Positions 8,657 to 15,781 of a DNA stretch of 64,000 bases are shown here, piece by piece. The stretch comes from Collinsella sp. AM17-1. Its GTDB lineage: Bacteria > Actinomycetota > Coriobacteriia > Coriobacteriales > Coriobacteriaceae. Below the pieces are notes generated by a model that searched no databases, was not told the DNA's origin, and saw only the letters and a program-made list of their open reading frames with translations. Position numbers and translations under genes: made by a program. Each line of letters begins with the position of its first letter. The first letter of the stretch is position 1. The stretch is taken from contig NZ_QRJZ01000010.1 of the NCBI RefSeq assembly GCF_003470665.1, positions 1 to 64,000 on the forward strand. Reading direction: 5' to 3'.

Positions 8657-9490
8657 CTAGGACCTCCTGAGAAAATAACGATATATCAACGCTCTAACGG
8701 AATTTGGCATCAGACAGACGGCGGCATGCGGCAAATAAGAACAGAAATAATCACGTTTTGTGAAATAGCCACGCTCAACTTGAGCCTGCTTAAATGCTTT
8801 AGCGTACTTAAGATACTGCGAGCCGCCCCTGCGAGCATAGAAATCCTCACTAACGCGCATCGCAACAAGCGGTTCACTCAGGTTATCCGCCTTGCAGCCA
8901 CATGCGAGCATCCTGTTAAAAAGGTCCCAATCCTCAAAGTAGAGAAAGTCGGAACTGTAGTTACCAGCCTCCATAACTTTCGATTTTCTAAACGTCATGG
9001 GAGGGTGACGAAAGGGATTTCGCCTTTTGGAATAAGAACGTATAGCATCGATGCCCTTGGGAAGGTCAGTAGCCGCAACAGGTTCATTGGGAGACGTGAC
9101 GAATTCGATAACATCGCTTCCGACCATATCGAGCCCGCTATCAATAGCGGCAAGCTGTTTCTCCATACGATCTGGACGAGCAATATCATCAGTGTCCATA
9201 CGAGCAACAATTTCGTTAGAGCAAGCAACCACGCCTTGTCGCAGCGCGTAGCCAAGCCCATGGTTTTTGTCATACGAAACAAAATTGAACAGTCCGGGAT
9301 AAAGGGAGTCATAATTTTGGAGCACGTCTTCAAGCTCTTGCGTGAGGGGACCATCCTTGACCATGACAATCTCGGCAGGAGAGACCGTTTGGTTCAACAT
9401 ACTGTCTAAAGCTTGAACTAAATAGGCAGGATTTTCTTTTTTGTAAATGCTCATCAACACACTGTAGGAAGAAGTAAGGTTTGTCGGCAT
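8657..9490 (-). CDS. GT2 family glycosyltransferase (amylovoran/WfgD-like)
   Basis: A 277-residue family 2 glycosyltransferase with the features of the subgroup that often acts early in repeat-unit synthesis: SVLMSIYKKENPAYLVQALDS, VMVKDGPL, NHGLGYALRQG, ARMDTDDIA near residue 95, and the acceptor-domain segment HPPMTFRKS followed by YFEDWDLFNRM. Its ATG directly follows the stop of the priming sugar transferase (no gap). It is therefore a good candidate for adding the second sugar to the undecaprenyl-diphospho-sugar. It ends with a short basic tail and has no membrane segment. Confidence 0.88.
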   Translation of the reverse strand: MPTNLTSSYSVLMSIYKKENPAYLVQALDSMLNQTVSPAEIVMVKDGPLTQELEDVLQNYDSLYPGLFNFVSYDKNHGLGYALRQGVVACSNEIVARMDTDDIARPDRMEKQLAAIDSGLDMVGSDVIEFVTSPNEPVAATDLPKGIDAIRSYSKRRNPFRHPPMTFRKSKVMEAGNYSSDFLYFEDWDLFNRMLACGCKADNLSEPLVAMRVSEDFYARRGGSQYLKYAKAFKQAQVERGYFTKRDYFCSYLPHAAVCLMPNSVRALIYRYFLRRS

Positions 9491-10204
9491 CTATCGTCCC
9501 GTTCTCTTCTTACCAAACATAGCCCCGAAGGTACCAGTAAAGCACTTCCAATCCATAGCAAAACAACGGTTTTGGACATAGCGAAGCTCAATCTTCTGAC
9601 GCAGGCCGCTCTCAAAGGTTGCCTCGTTACGATCGGTTGCCTGCCACAGACCAGTAATGCCGGGCCGGACAGAGAGCAGCTCAGCTTTTTCTTCGTCGGA
9701 AAAATGCTGTTCAAGCTCATCCCTTGTAATGGGACGCGGTCCAATGACGGATAGGTCGCCGTTCAGTACATTGAGGAACTGCGGCATCTCGTCAATGGAG
9801 CACTTACGAATAAATTGACCAACCCTAGTAATGCGGGGATCATCGTCGACCTTGCGCTCGACTTCCCATTGATGAAGCTGCTCAGGGCTCAGGTACTTAC
9901 GCACGTCGTTTGCGTCGGCGACCATGCTACGAAGCTTAAGAATCTTGATTGTCTTTCCGCCCTTGCCAACACGCTCCTGTGTATACATTGGGCTGCCGGG
10001 CGATTCAAGGCTAATGAGTGCGCACACAATAGCGACAGGGATAAGCAGCAGTACGCTCATCAAAAGACTAAACACCAGGTCGAACAGCCTCTTAATAAAA
10101 CGGTAACCAAGCGTACCGCTCGGCTTAATCTCTTTAAGAGCCAGCGCGTCCCCCACAGATACACAACTCTCTATTACTTCTTTAGCAGCCACAATAAAAC
10201 TCAC
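9491..10204 (-). CDS. Undecaprenyl-phosphate sugar phosphotransferase (priming enzyme)
   Basis: A bacterial sugar transferase (PglC/WbaP C-terminal type) that loads the first sugar-phosphate onto undecaprenyl phosphate. One membrane-inserting hydrophobic hairpin (FIKRLFDLVFSLLMSVLLLI) is followed by the cytoplasmic catalytic domain: QERVGKGG, ILKLRSM, DEMPQFLNVLNGDLSVIGPRP and RPGITGLWQ. The frame is open upstream to a TTG at 10267, but that N-terminus would translate a G9 tract and a hairpin. I place the start at GTG 10204, although another GTG a few codons on is possible. Immediately upstream (10205-10230) lie a 9-G run and a 7-bp stem hairpin that could be the target of the NusG-like gene just before it. 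Confidence 0.88.
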   Translation of the reverse strand: MSFIVAAKEVIESCVSVGDALALKEIKPSGTLGYRFIKRLFDLVFSLLMSVLLLIPVAIVCALISLESPGSPMYTQERVGKGGKTIKILKLRSMVADANDVRKYLSPEQLHQWEVERKVDDDPRITRVGQFIRKCSIDEMPQFLNVLNGDLSVIGPRPITRDELEQHFSDEEKAELLSVRPGITGLWQATDRNEATFESGLRQKIELRYVQNRCFAMDWKCFTGTFGAMFGKKRTGR

Positions 10205-10230
10205 GTTCCTGTCCCCAGGAACCCCCCCCC
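10204..10230 (-). promoter_or_regulatory. G9 tract plus GTTCCTG hairpin before the priming transferase
   Basis: On the minus strand nine consecutive G residues (10230-10222) run into the perfect inverted repeat GTTCCTG-GGGA-CAGGAAC, which ends right at the proposed GTG start. Specialised NusG paralogues of the LoaP/RfaH group recognise small hairpins near the start of long polysaccharide or antibiotic operons, and such a paralogue is encoded directly upstream. Alternative roles are occlusion of translation initiation or length variation of the G tract. No experimental support exists in the sequence itself. Confidence 0.45.
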
Positions 10231-10275
10231 ATCTATGAATCAAAAACCAAATGAATTGCCGGCGCAACGTCTCCC

Positions 10276-10866
10276 TTACGTTTTGCAGGGGACGTCGAGC
10301 GCAAGCAGCTCCCTAAATGCGGAGTCGCCTTCGCCTACGTCCACCAGGCACCAGCGCTTATGACGGTCAATCTTTTTAACTCGGGCCTCTTGCCCCACCA
10401 AGGGACCCTGTTCTATGTGCAGTACGCCGCCTTCTATGCGCGCAATGCTATTGCGCACCACGCCGTCGTCGTCCAGCACGCTGCGGTACCAGTCCTGCGC
10501 GTCATCCGGCATGGGCATGTACGCCCGCTCCCTGCTACCAGCGATGCGACAGCCAAAGCTCAACTGGGCCAAAGCCCTATCGAGCGCGGCTGCATCGTGC
10601 GTGGCAACGAAGAAATATTCCTTGTACATAGGTTTGGTTTGGAGCGACCAGGCGCCGCCCCGCTTAAACCAGAACTCCTTTTGCATCACAAAAGCGTCCT
10701 GCATCAGGTTGTGCGGGATAATGCGGCGGACCTTTTCGCAGGTCTCGCGCTCTTTTCCGTTGGGGGTGTGGACCAGATACCAGCGGACGCGGCCGTGCTG
10801 GCTGTTGGTGGTGGCGCCGTTAAAAGCGCCCGGCAGCTGCTCTTGGCGCCGTGCCGTCTGTTCCAT
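10276..10866 (-). CDS. Specialised NusG paralogue (LoaP/UpxY-like antiterminator)
   Basis: A 196-residue protein with an N-terminal NGN-like domain (RWYLVHTPNGKERETCEKV from about residue 28) and a C-terminal KOW-like segment (IEQGPLVGQEARVKKIDRHK near 160-180). This is the layout of NusG paralogues that load onto RNA polymerase and let it read through terminators in one long operon. It is the first gene of the polysaccharide operon, as is typical. The frame is open further upstream, but a strong ribosome-binding site (GAGGGGGG, 8 nt before) favours the ATG at 10866. It likely secures transcription of the ~10-kb gene set below it. Confidence 0.85.
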   Translation of the reverse strand: MEQTARRQEQLPGAFNGATTNSQHGRVRWYLVHTPNGKERETCEKVRRIIPHNLMQDAFVMQKEFWFKRGGAWSLQTKPMYKEYFFVATHDAAALDRALAQLSFGCRIAGSRERAYMPMPDDAQDWYRSVLDDDGVVRNSIARIEGGVLHIEQGPLVGQEARVKKIDRHKRWCLVDVGEGDSAFRELLALDVPCKT

Positions 10867-10958
10867 GTTCTCGCCCCCCTCTTTTGGCTTTGCGATGTAC
10901 GCAAATGCAGGGGCGTTTAGAACAGGCTTCTCGCTCGCAGCTAGGCGCAGTCGCAAAA

Positions 10959-11080
10959 GTACAGGTTTTTGTATCTTTCGACAGATGACATTATACGAGC
11001 AATTAATCAGCGTTTGCCCAGATTACGCAAAATGTACTGCTAGTAGGTACATCTCCATACCCCTCTATAAAAACCTGTAC
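10959..11080. repeat. 12-bp inverted repeat pair flanking the promoter
   Basis: GTACAGGTTTTT at 10959-10970 and its exact reverse complement AAAAACCTGTAC at 11069-11080, with similar flanking bases on both sides (AAAA before, (G/A)TA after). The 98-bp interval contains the TATAAT box. The pair could be a two-site operator for DNA looping or a regulator-binding pair. Confidence 0.5.
10990..10995 (-). promoter_or_regulatory. Candidate -10 box (TATAAT) of the polysaccharide operon
   Basis: A perfect TATAAT on the minus strand, about 124 bp upstream of the antiterminator start and downstream of both thrS terminators. No good -35 hexamer is seen at 17 bp (about GGGCAA), so an activator may be needed. 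It is the only strong -10 match in the gap. Confidence 0.45.
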
Positions 11081-11092
11081 CTTTTTGTGCAA

Positions 11093-11121
11093 CAAAAAAA
11101 GCCGCTCAACCAGCGGCTTTT
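11093..11121 (-). terminator. Bidirectional Rho-independent terminator
   Basis: The stem GCCGCT-CAACC-AGCGGC is flanked by an A7 run on the left and TTTT on the right, so it can terminate from either side. On the minus strand the hairpin is followed by seven U residues. It lies behind the first thrS terminator and insulates the polysaccharide operon. Confidence 0.75.
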
Positions 11122-11135
11122 CTTATTTGGGCATG

Positions 11136-11171
11136 AAAAAAGGCGACCGCCCTTTGTGGACGGTCGCCTTT
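11136..11171 (-). terminator. Rho-independent terminator of thrS
   Basis: The stem GGCGACCG/CGGTCGCC with an 11-nt loop is followed on the minus strand by six U residues, 25 bp after the thrS stop. Confidence 0.8.
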
Positions 11172-11193
11172 ATTAATTGTTGTGAAGCTTGCC

Positions 11194-12957
11194 TTAAGCG
11201 CGGGTCTTAATCTCCTCGGTCACCTTGGCAACAAACTCATCAACGCCCATCTGAACGGTCTCGTTGGAGCGATCGCGGACGGAGATGTTGCCGGCCTCGA
11301 CCTCCTTCTCGCCCAGGATGAGCATGTAGGGCACGCGGTCGATGCTGCGGGCCTCGCGGATCTTGTAGCCGATCTTCTCGTCGCGGTCGTCGCAGACCAC
11401 GCGAATACCGGCCTCCTCCAGCTTGGAGCACACCTCGTGGGCGTAGTCGCGGCTCTTCTCGGAGACAGGCAGCGCCTTGACCTGCACGGGGGCCAGCCAG
11501 GTGGGGAACTTGCCCGCAAAGTGCTCAATTAGAATACCAATGAAGCGCTCGATGGAGCCAAAGCACACGCGGTGCAGCATGATGGGGCGCTTCTTGGTGC
11601 CGTCGGCGTCCACGTACTCCAGGTCAAAGTTGAGCGGCATCTGGAAGTCGAGCTGCACGGTACCGCACTGCCAGGTACGGCCGAGCGAGTCCTCCAGGTG
11701 GAAGTCGATCTTGGGGCCGTAGAAGGCGCCGTCGCCCTCGTTGACCTCGTAGTCCATGCCCAGCTTCTCCAGAGCGGTGCGCAGGCCCTCCTCGGCGCGT
11801 GCCCAATCCTCGTCCGAACCCATGGAGTCCTCGGGGCGGGTGGAAAGCTCGACGTGGTACTTAAAGCCAAACTTCTGGTACACGGAGTCGATGAGGTTGA
11901 CAACGCCCACGATCTCGTCGGTCAGCTGGTCGGGACGAACAAACAGGTGGGCATCGTCCTGGTTAAAGCAACGCACGCGGAACAGGCCGTGCAGGGCGCC
12001 GCGCAGCTCGTGGCGGTGCACCAGGCCAATCTCGCCGGCGCGAATGGGCAGCTCGCGGTAGGAGTGCGGCTTGGAGGCGTACACCAGCACGCCGCCCGGG
12101 CAGTTCATGGGCTTAATGCAGTACTCCTCGTCGTCGATGACGGTGGAGTACATGTTGTCCTTGTAGTGGTCCCAGTGACCCGAGGTCTTCCACAGCTGCT
12201 TGTTCATGATGAGCGGCGTGGAGATTTCCACGTAGCCGGCCTTGTGGTGAATCTCGCGCCAGTAGTCCAGCAGCGTATTCTTAAGGATCATGCCGTTAGG
12301 CAGGAAGAACGGGAAGCCGGGGGCCTCGTCGCGCATCATAAAGAGGTCCATCTCGCGGCCGATCTTGCGGTGGTCGCGCTTCTTGGCCTCCTCCAGCATG
12401 TGCATGTGCTCGTCGAGCTCTTCCTTGGTGGCAAAGGCGACGCCGTTGATGCGGGTGAGCATCTTGTTGTCCTTGTCGCCCTTCCAGTAAGCGCCCGAGA
12501 CGCCGGTGAGCTTAAAGGCCTTGAGGGCCTTGGTGTAGCAGATGTGGGGGCCGACGCACATGTCGATGTAGTCGCCCTGCTGGTAGAAGGTGATGCGGGC
12601 GTCGTCGTCCAGGTCGCCGATGTGCTCGACCTTGTACTTCTCGCCGCGCTCCTCCATAAGGGCGATGGCCTCGGCGCGGGGCTTCTCGTACACGGAGAAC
12701 TTGAGGTTCTCCTTGACGATCTTCTTCATCTCGGCCTCGATCGCGGGGAAGTCGTCCTCGCTGATCTTGACGCCCTCGGGCAGGTCGACGTCGTAGTAGA
12801 AGCCGTTGTCGGTCGCGGGGCCATAGGCAAAGTCGGCCTGGGGGTACAAGCGCTTGATGGCCTGCGCCATGATGTGTGCGGCGGAGTGGCGGATGACGTG
12901 CGTGACCTCGTCCTGCGGGAGCTCGGCCACCGAACCGTCATTGTAGAGTGCCTTCAT
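11194..12957 (-). CDS. thrS: Threonine--tRNA ligase lacking the TGS domain
   Basis: A 587-residue class II aminoacyl-tRNA synthetase that charges tRNA-Thr. It begins nearly at once with the editing domain (HSAAHIMAQAI; later MCVGPHICYT), then the catalytic core with the zinc ligand region MNCPGGVLVYASKPHSYRELP, motif 2 (FRVRCFNQDDAHLF), motif 3 (HRVCFGSIERF) and a C-terminal anticodon-binding domain. The N-terminal TGS domain of the ~640-residue E. coli-type enzyme is missing. The start is ATG 12957 with GAGGAG 12 nt upstream; the longer open frame lacks a good ribosome site. No T-box motif is visible in the leader. Confidence 0.96.
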   Translation of the reverse strand: MKALYNDGSVAELPQDEVTHVIRHSAAHIMAQAIKRLYPQADFAYGPATDNGFYYDVDLPEGVKISEDDFPAIEAEMKKIVKENLKFSVYEKPRAEAIALMEERGEKYKVEHIGDLDDDARITFYQQGDYIDMCVGPHICYTKALKAFKLTGVSGAYWKGDKDNKMLTRINGVAFATKEELDEHMHMLEEAKKRDHRKIGREMDLFMMRDEAPGFPFFLPNGMILKNTLLDYWREIHHKAGYVEISTPLIMNKQLWKTSGHWDHYKDNMYSTVIDDEEYCIKPMNCPGGVLVYASKPHSYRELPIRAGEIGLVHRHELRGALHGLFRVRCFNQDDAHLFVRPDQLTDEIVGVVNLIDSVYQKFGFKYHVELSTRPEDSMGSDEDWARAEEGLRTALEKLGMDYEVNEGDGAFYGPKIDFHLEDSLGRTWQCGTVQLDFQMPLNFDLEYVDADGTKKRPIMLHRVCFGSIERFIGILIEHFAGKFPTWLAPVQVKALPVSEKSRDYAHEVCSKLEEAGIRVVCDDRDEKIGYKIREARSIDRVPYMLILGEKEVEAGNISVRDRSNETVQMGVDEFVAKVTEEIKTRA

Positions 12958-13062
12958 GGGTATGTTTTCTCCTCTCGGATGCCTGGTGCAAGTGCGTGCG
13001 ATGCGCTCGGCATTTTTGACTTGCATCATTATAGGCAGGTTGCCTTGGTATACAAGCGCCCG

Positions 13063-13095
13063 CCGCACCTTAATGGCACGGCGGGCGATTTTCTA
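13063..13095 (-). terminator. Hairpin, probable terminator behind the zinc-ribbon gene
   Basis: The GC-rich stem GCCCGCCG/CGGCGGGC has an 11-nt loop. On the plus side it is followed by ATTTTCT and on the minus side by GCTTGTAT. It lies between the thrS leader and the zinc-ribbon membrane protein. Termination is likely but the U tract is weak. Confidence 0.4.
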
Positions 13096-13186
13096 CGCAT
13101 GCTTCATCGTGTGGGGCGGGTTGCGCGTGTGGCTTACGCGGGACGAGCGGTGCCCGTGGCTTGCGGCCGGCCCGGCGATGGATGCG

Positions 13187-13618
13187 TTACTGGATGCGAG
13201 TTCGGCAGTAGGGGCAGACCTTCCAGTGCGCATCGAGCGGGCGATGGCAGCTGGGGCACACATTGCGAACCTGGGTATCGCACACCGGGCAGACGACGAA
13301 GTCCTTCTCGATGGGCGCGCCGCACTGCGGGCAGGTGCCGTACTGGGCAAGCTGGCGCTCGCGCAGGGCCATGTCCAGCTCCTGCTCCTCGCGGTCGGAC
13401 GCGTAGGAGTGCGGGCGCAGGACCAGGTAGGCAATGAGGCCTACAAACGGGATGAGGGCGATGATGCCCCATGCCACGTAGGCGCTGGCGCCGCGGCGGC
13501 GAGCGTCGATGAACACATAGACGACCGACAGCACATACAGGGCGATGATAAAGCCAACGAAGGCATAGACGACGCCCATAAGCTGCGGCGACATGAGCTC
13601 GGAGATGTACTTGGACAT
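13187..13618 (-). CDS. Small membrane protein with double zinc ribbon
   Basis: A 143-residue protein. Two N-terminal transmembrane helices (about residues 15-37 and 48-68) are separated by a short basic loop DARRRG, like PLDc_N-type membrane anchors. The C-terminus is a double zinc ribbon with four CxxC knuckles: CPQC (near 95), CPVC (110), CPSC (121) and CPYC (136). Such anchors with zinc ribbons are common in Actinomycetota and usually have no assigned function. AAAGG precedes the ATG. It is apparently monocistronic, between thrS and the repeat array. Confidence 0.8.
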   Translation of the reverse strand: MSKYISELMSPQLMGVVYAFVGFIIALYVLSVVYVFIDARRRGASAYVAWGIIALIPFVGLIAYLVLRPHSYASDREEQELDMALRERQLAQYGTCPQCGAPIEKDFVVCPVCDTQVRNVCPSCHRPLDAHWKVCPYCRTRIQ

Positions 13619-13718
13619 TACGGGTACCTTTCGGAATATTTACAGTATGGTCAAGTTTACCACGGGGTTTGTTTATATGGGACCACGGCTAGGGGCGGGG
13701 CTGGTGCGGACACAAACA

Positions 13719-14135
13719 TCTCAATCTGTAACAGATGGGAGCGGAATCCGGGTCTAGATGTTACAGATTCAGACACAGGGGTCCCTCCCCGACTTCAATC
13801 TCGATCAGTAACATCTAGGGTCCCAAAACCCCTCTTACTGTTACAAATCAAGACGTAGAAAACCGTCCGAACCGAATGTCTCAATCTGTAACAGTTACCC
13901 GGCAAAAACAGTCCCAGATGTTACAGATTTAGACAAACTACTCTCTCCTCGACTTAGATCTCGATCCGTAACATCTAGAACCCAAAAACAGTTCTTACTG
14001 TTACAGATCGAGACAACCAGAATCCGTCGGAAAGATTGTCTCAACCTGTAACAAAAAGGACCCAAAAACCCTGCCAGCTGTTACAGATCGAGACATACGA
14101 ATAACCCGACGGGCTAACGTCTCGATCTGTAACAG
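13719..14135. repeat. Array of 11 alternating-orientation 18-bp repeats (consensus TGTCTCGATCTGTAACAG)
   Basis: Units start at 13719(+), 13759(-), 13799(+), 13838(-), 13877(+), 13917(-), 13959(+), 13998(-), 14037(+), 14078(-) and 14119(+). Orientation flips at every step and the distance is always 39-42 bp, about four helical turns. Each neighbouring pair is an inverted repeat able to form a hairpin with a 19-24 nt loop. Spacers also recur every fourth unit (e.g. GACTTCAATC/GACTTAGATC, CCAAAACC/CCAAAAAC), so there is a ~160-bp tandem period of about 2.6 copies. No ORF, no cas genes and no transposase are near. Confidence 0.85.
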
Positions 14136-14144
14136 ACAACGGCA

Positions 14145-14181
14145 TAGACCGCGAGGTTGAGCGGGAAGAACTCGCGGTCTA
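14145..14181. repeat. Perfect 11-bp stem hairpin
   Basis: TAGACCGCGAG (14145-14155) and CTCGCGGTCTA (14171-14181) around a 15-nt loop, directly after the alternating array and 145 bp upstream of the glpA-like start. No U tract follows, so a simple terminator is unlikely. It may be an mRNA leader structure or the end of the array. Confidence 0.55.
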
Positions 14182-14293
14182 AAGAGGTCGACATCCGTGC
14201 CGGGTCTCCCCTCGTCTGCCGTTGGCGGGTGTTGCGGGGCTGTTCGCCGCATTGCCGCCGCACTGGATGTGCACACACCGTAGGATAGTCTTA

Positions 14294-14308
14294 TTGACAT
14301 CCTGTCAA
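14294..14308 (+). promoter_or_regulatory. Dyad TTGACA-TCC-TGTCAA before glpA-like gene
   Basis: A perfect 6-3-6 inverted repeat ending 17 bp before the GTG start and immediately upstream of the GGGAGG ribosome site. Its position suits a repressor operator for the glp operon. TTGACA also looks like a -35 box, but no -10 follows at the right distance. Confidence 0.4.
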
Positions 14309-14325
14309 CTTGTCTGGGAGGCACT

Positions 14326-15780
14326 GTGACAGAAACGTTTGATATCGCGATTGTCGGCGCGGGCATCACCGGATGCGCCATCACGCGGCAGCTCGCGCGC
14401 TATGACCTGTCTATTTGCGTGGTCGAGGCGGCCAACGACGTCGCCCTGGGCGCGTCGAAAGCCAACGGCGGCCTGGTGCACGCAGGCTACGTTCCGGCGC
14501 CGGGCACGGTAAAGGCTCAGGTCAACGCCCGCGGCTGCGAGCTGTATGGCACGTGGGCCCAGGAGCTGGGCTTTTTGTTTTGCCGCACCGGATCCATGGT
14601 GCTGGGCTTTAACGACGAGGACCGCGCGCACCTGGAGAAGCTACGCCAGAATGGCCTGGTCAACGGCGTGCCCGAGCTGTCGATCATCGGACCCGACCGC
14701 ATCCACGAATTAGAGCCGCGCGCCAGTGCCGAGGCGACGTGCGCGCTGTGGTGCCCTTCGACCGGTTACGTCGACCCGTTTGAGGTTGCCATCGCCGCGC
14801 TGGAGAACGCCGTGGCCAACGGGGTGACGTTTATGCGGTCAGCGCCGGTGGAAGCGATTGAAGTCGCGGACTCGGGCGACGACGCGCGCTTTACGTTGGC
14901 GACGCCCGCCGGCGACGTGCGCTGTCGCTATCTAATCAACGCCGCAGGCAACGGCGCCGCGCACCTCTCGCATATGGCGGGCGCCGAGAAGTTCCAGATG
15001 GTCTGGCGCCAGGGCAACATCGTGGTGCTGGACAAGGAGCCGCGCACGCTCATGCCGCTCTACCCCGTGCCGACGCCGGTGTCGAAGGGCGTTATCGTGA
15101 CGGGCACCGTGCATGGCAACACCGTGATCACCGCCACGGCCGCTGTGCGCGAGCCGGGCGACACGCAGACCTATGCAAGCGATGTAAACGCGCTGCTGAC
15201 CGGCGCGCGCAAGCTGGTGCCCGATCTGGATACGCGCCGCGTGGTGCGCGCATTTGCCGGCGGGCGTCCGGTCATTCAGGGAACGAACGACTTCTTTATT
15301 GGACAGTCGGCCGTGGTGCCGGGGCTTTTCCAGGCGGCGGGCATTCAGTCGCCGGGTGTGGCAAGCGCGCCGGCCATTGCCGAGCGCATGGAGCTTGTGA
15401 TGCGTGAGGCGGGCGTGAAGCTGCACGAGCGGGCGGACTGGAACCCAATTCGCCGCGCGCCGGACGACTTTGACCGCGCACCGCTGGCGCGCAAGGAGGA
15501 GTTGATCGAGTCCGATCCCGCGTGGGGACAGATCGTCTGCCGCTGCGAAACGGTGCCCGAGGCCGAGATTGTGGCCGCGATCCGACGCCGTCCGGGCGCG
15601 ATTTCGGTCGAGGGCGTCAAGCGCCGCTGCCGCGCCGGCATGGGTCGGTGCCAAAGCGGTTTTTGTCAGAGCCGCGTGGTGGCGATCCTGACGCGCGAGC
15701 TGGGCTGCGACCCCAGCGAGGTGCTATTGGAGGATGCCGGATCTTGGTTGGTCGAGGGACCGCTGAAGGGGGTGCGCTAG
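14326..15780 (+). CDS. Anaerobic glycerol-3-phosphate dehydrogenase A-like FAD protein
   Basis: A 484-residue flavoprotein. N-terminal DAO/GlpA-type FAD domain: FDIAIVGAGITGCAITRQLA (residues 5-24), VEAANDVALGASKANGGLVH and the C-terminal FAD contact AAGIQSPGVASAPAIAE near 345-360. The last ~90 residues are a BFD-like [2Fe-2S] domain (VCRCETVPEAEI; CRAGMGRCQSGFCQ) as in GlpA of the anaerobic enzyme. Expected reaction: glycerol-3-phosphate to dihydroxyacetone phosphate with electrons passed to partner flavoprotein and quinone. The GTG start has GGGAGG 6 nt upstream. First gene of a three-gene plus-strand operon with the NAD(P)-type flavoprotein and DUF1667 gene. Another 2-hydroxy substrate remains possible. 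Confidence 0.85.
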   Translation: MTETFDIAIVGAGITGCAITRQLARYDLSICVVEAANDVALGASKANGGLVHAGYVPAPGTVKAQVNARGCELYGTWAQELGFLFCRTGSMVLGFNDEDRAHLEKLRQNGLVNGVPELSIIGPDRIHELEPRASAEATCALWCPSTGYVDPFEVAIAALENAVANGVTFMRSAPVEAIEVADSGDDARFTLATPAGDVRCRYLINAAGNGAAHLSHMAGAEKFQMVWRQGNIVVLDKEPRTLMPLYPVPTPVSKGVIVTGTVHGNTVITATAAVREPGDTQTYASDVNALLTGARKLVPDLDTRRVVRAFAGGRPVIQGTNDFFIGQSAVVPGLFQAAGIQSPGVASAPAIAERMELVMREAGVKLHERADWNPIRRAPDDFDRAPLARKEELIESDPAWGQIVCRCETVPEAEIVAAIRRRPGAISVEGVKRRCRAGMGRCQSGFCQSRVVAILTRELGCDPSEVLLEDAGSWLVEGPLKGVR

Positions 15781-15781
15781 G

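Larger units (their letters stand above)
10867..11193. other. Intergenic region: operon promoter, inverted repeat, two terminators
   Basis: This 327-bp gap separates thrS from the polysaccharide operon. It holds two Rho-independent terminators at its right side and then, going leftwards on the minus strand, a TATAAT box at 10990-10995. The box is enclosed by two copies of the 12-mer GTACAGGTTTTT in opposite orientation. A 5' leader of roughly 115 nt precedes the antiterminator gene. Confidence 0.6.
13619..14325. other. 700-bp intergenic region dominated by an alternating repeat array
   Basis: No convincing gene on either strand. The region holds the 11-unit alternating array (13719-14135), an 11-bp-stem hairpin (14145-14181) and a 15-bp dyad just before the glpA-like gene (14294-14308). 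The glpA-like promoter must lie here, but no clear -35/-10 pair is visible. Confidence 0.7.

Noticed and set aside
11572..13437. 621-codon plus-strand frame opposite thrS and the zinc-ribbon gene
   Set aside because: It crosses two clear minus-strand genes and the gap between them; composition is that of a shadow frame.
13719..14135. CRISPR-like look of the repeat array
   Set aside because: Repeats alternate in orientation, units are only 16-20 bp, spacers recur every fourth unit, and there are no cas genes. Reported as a different kind of array.
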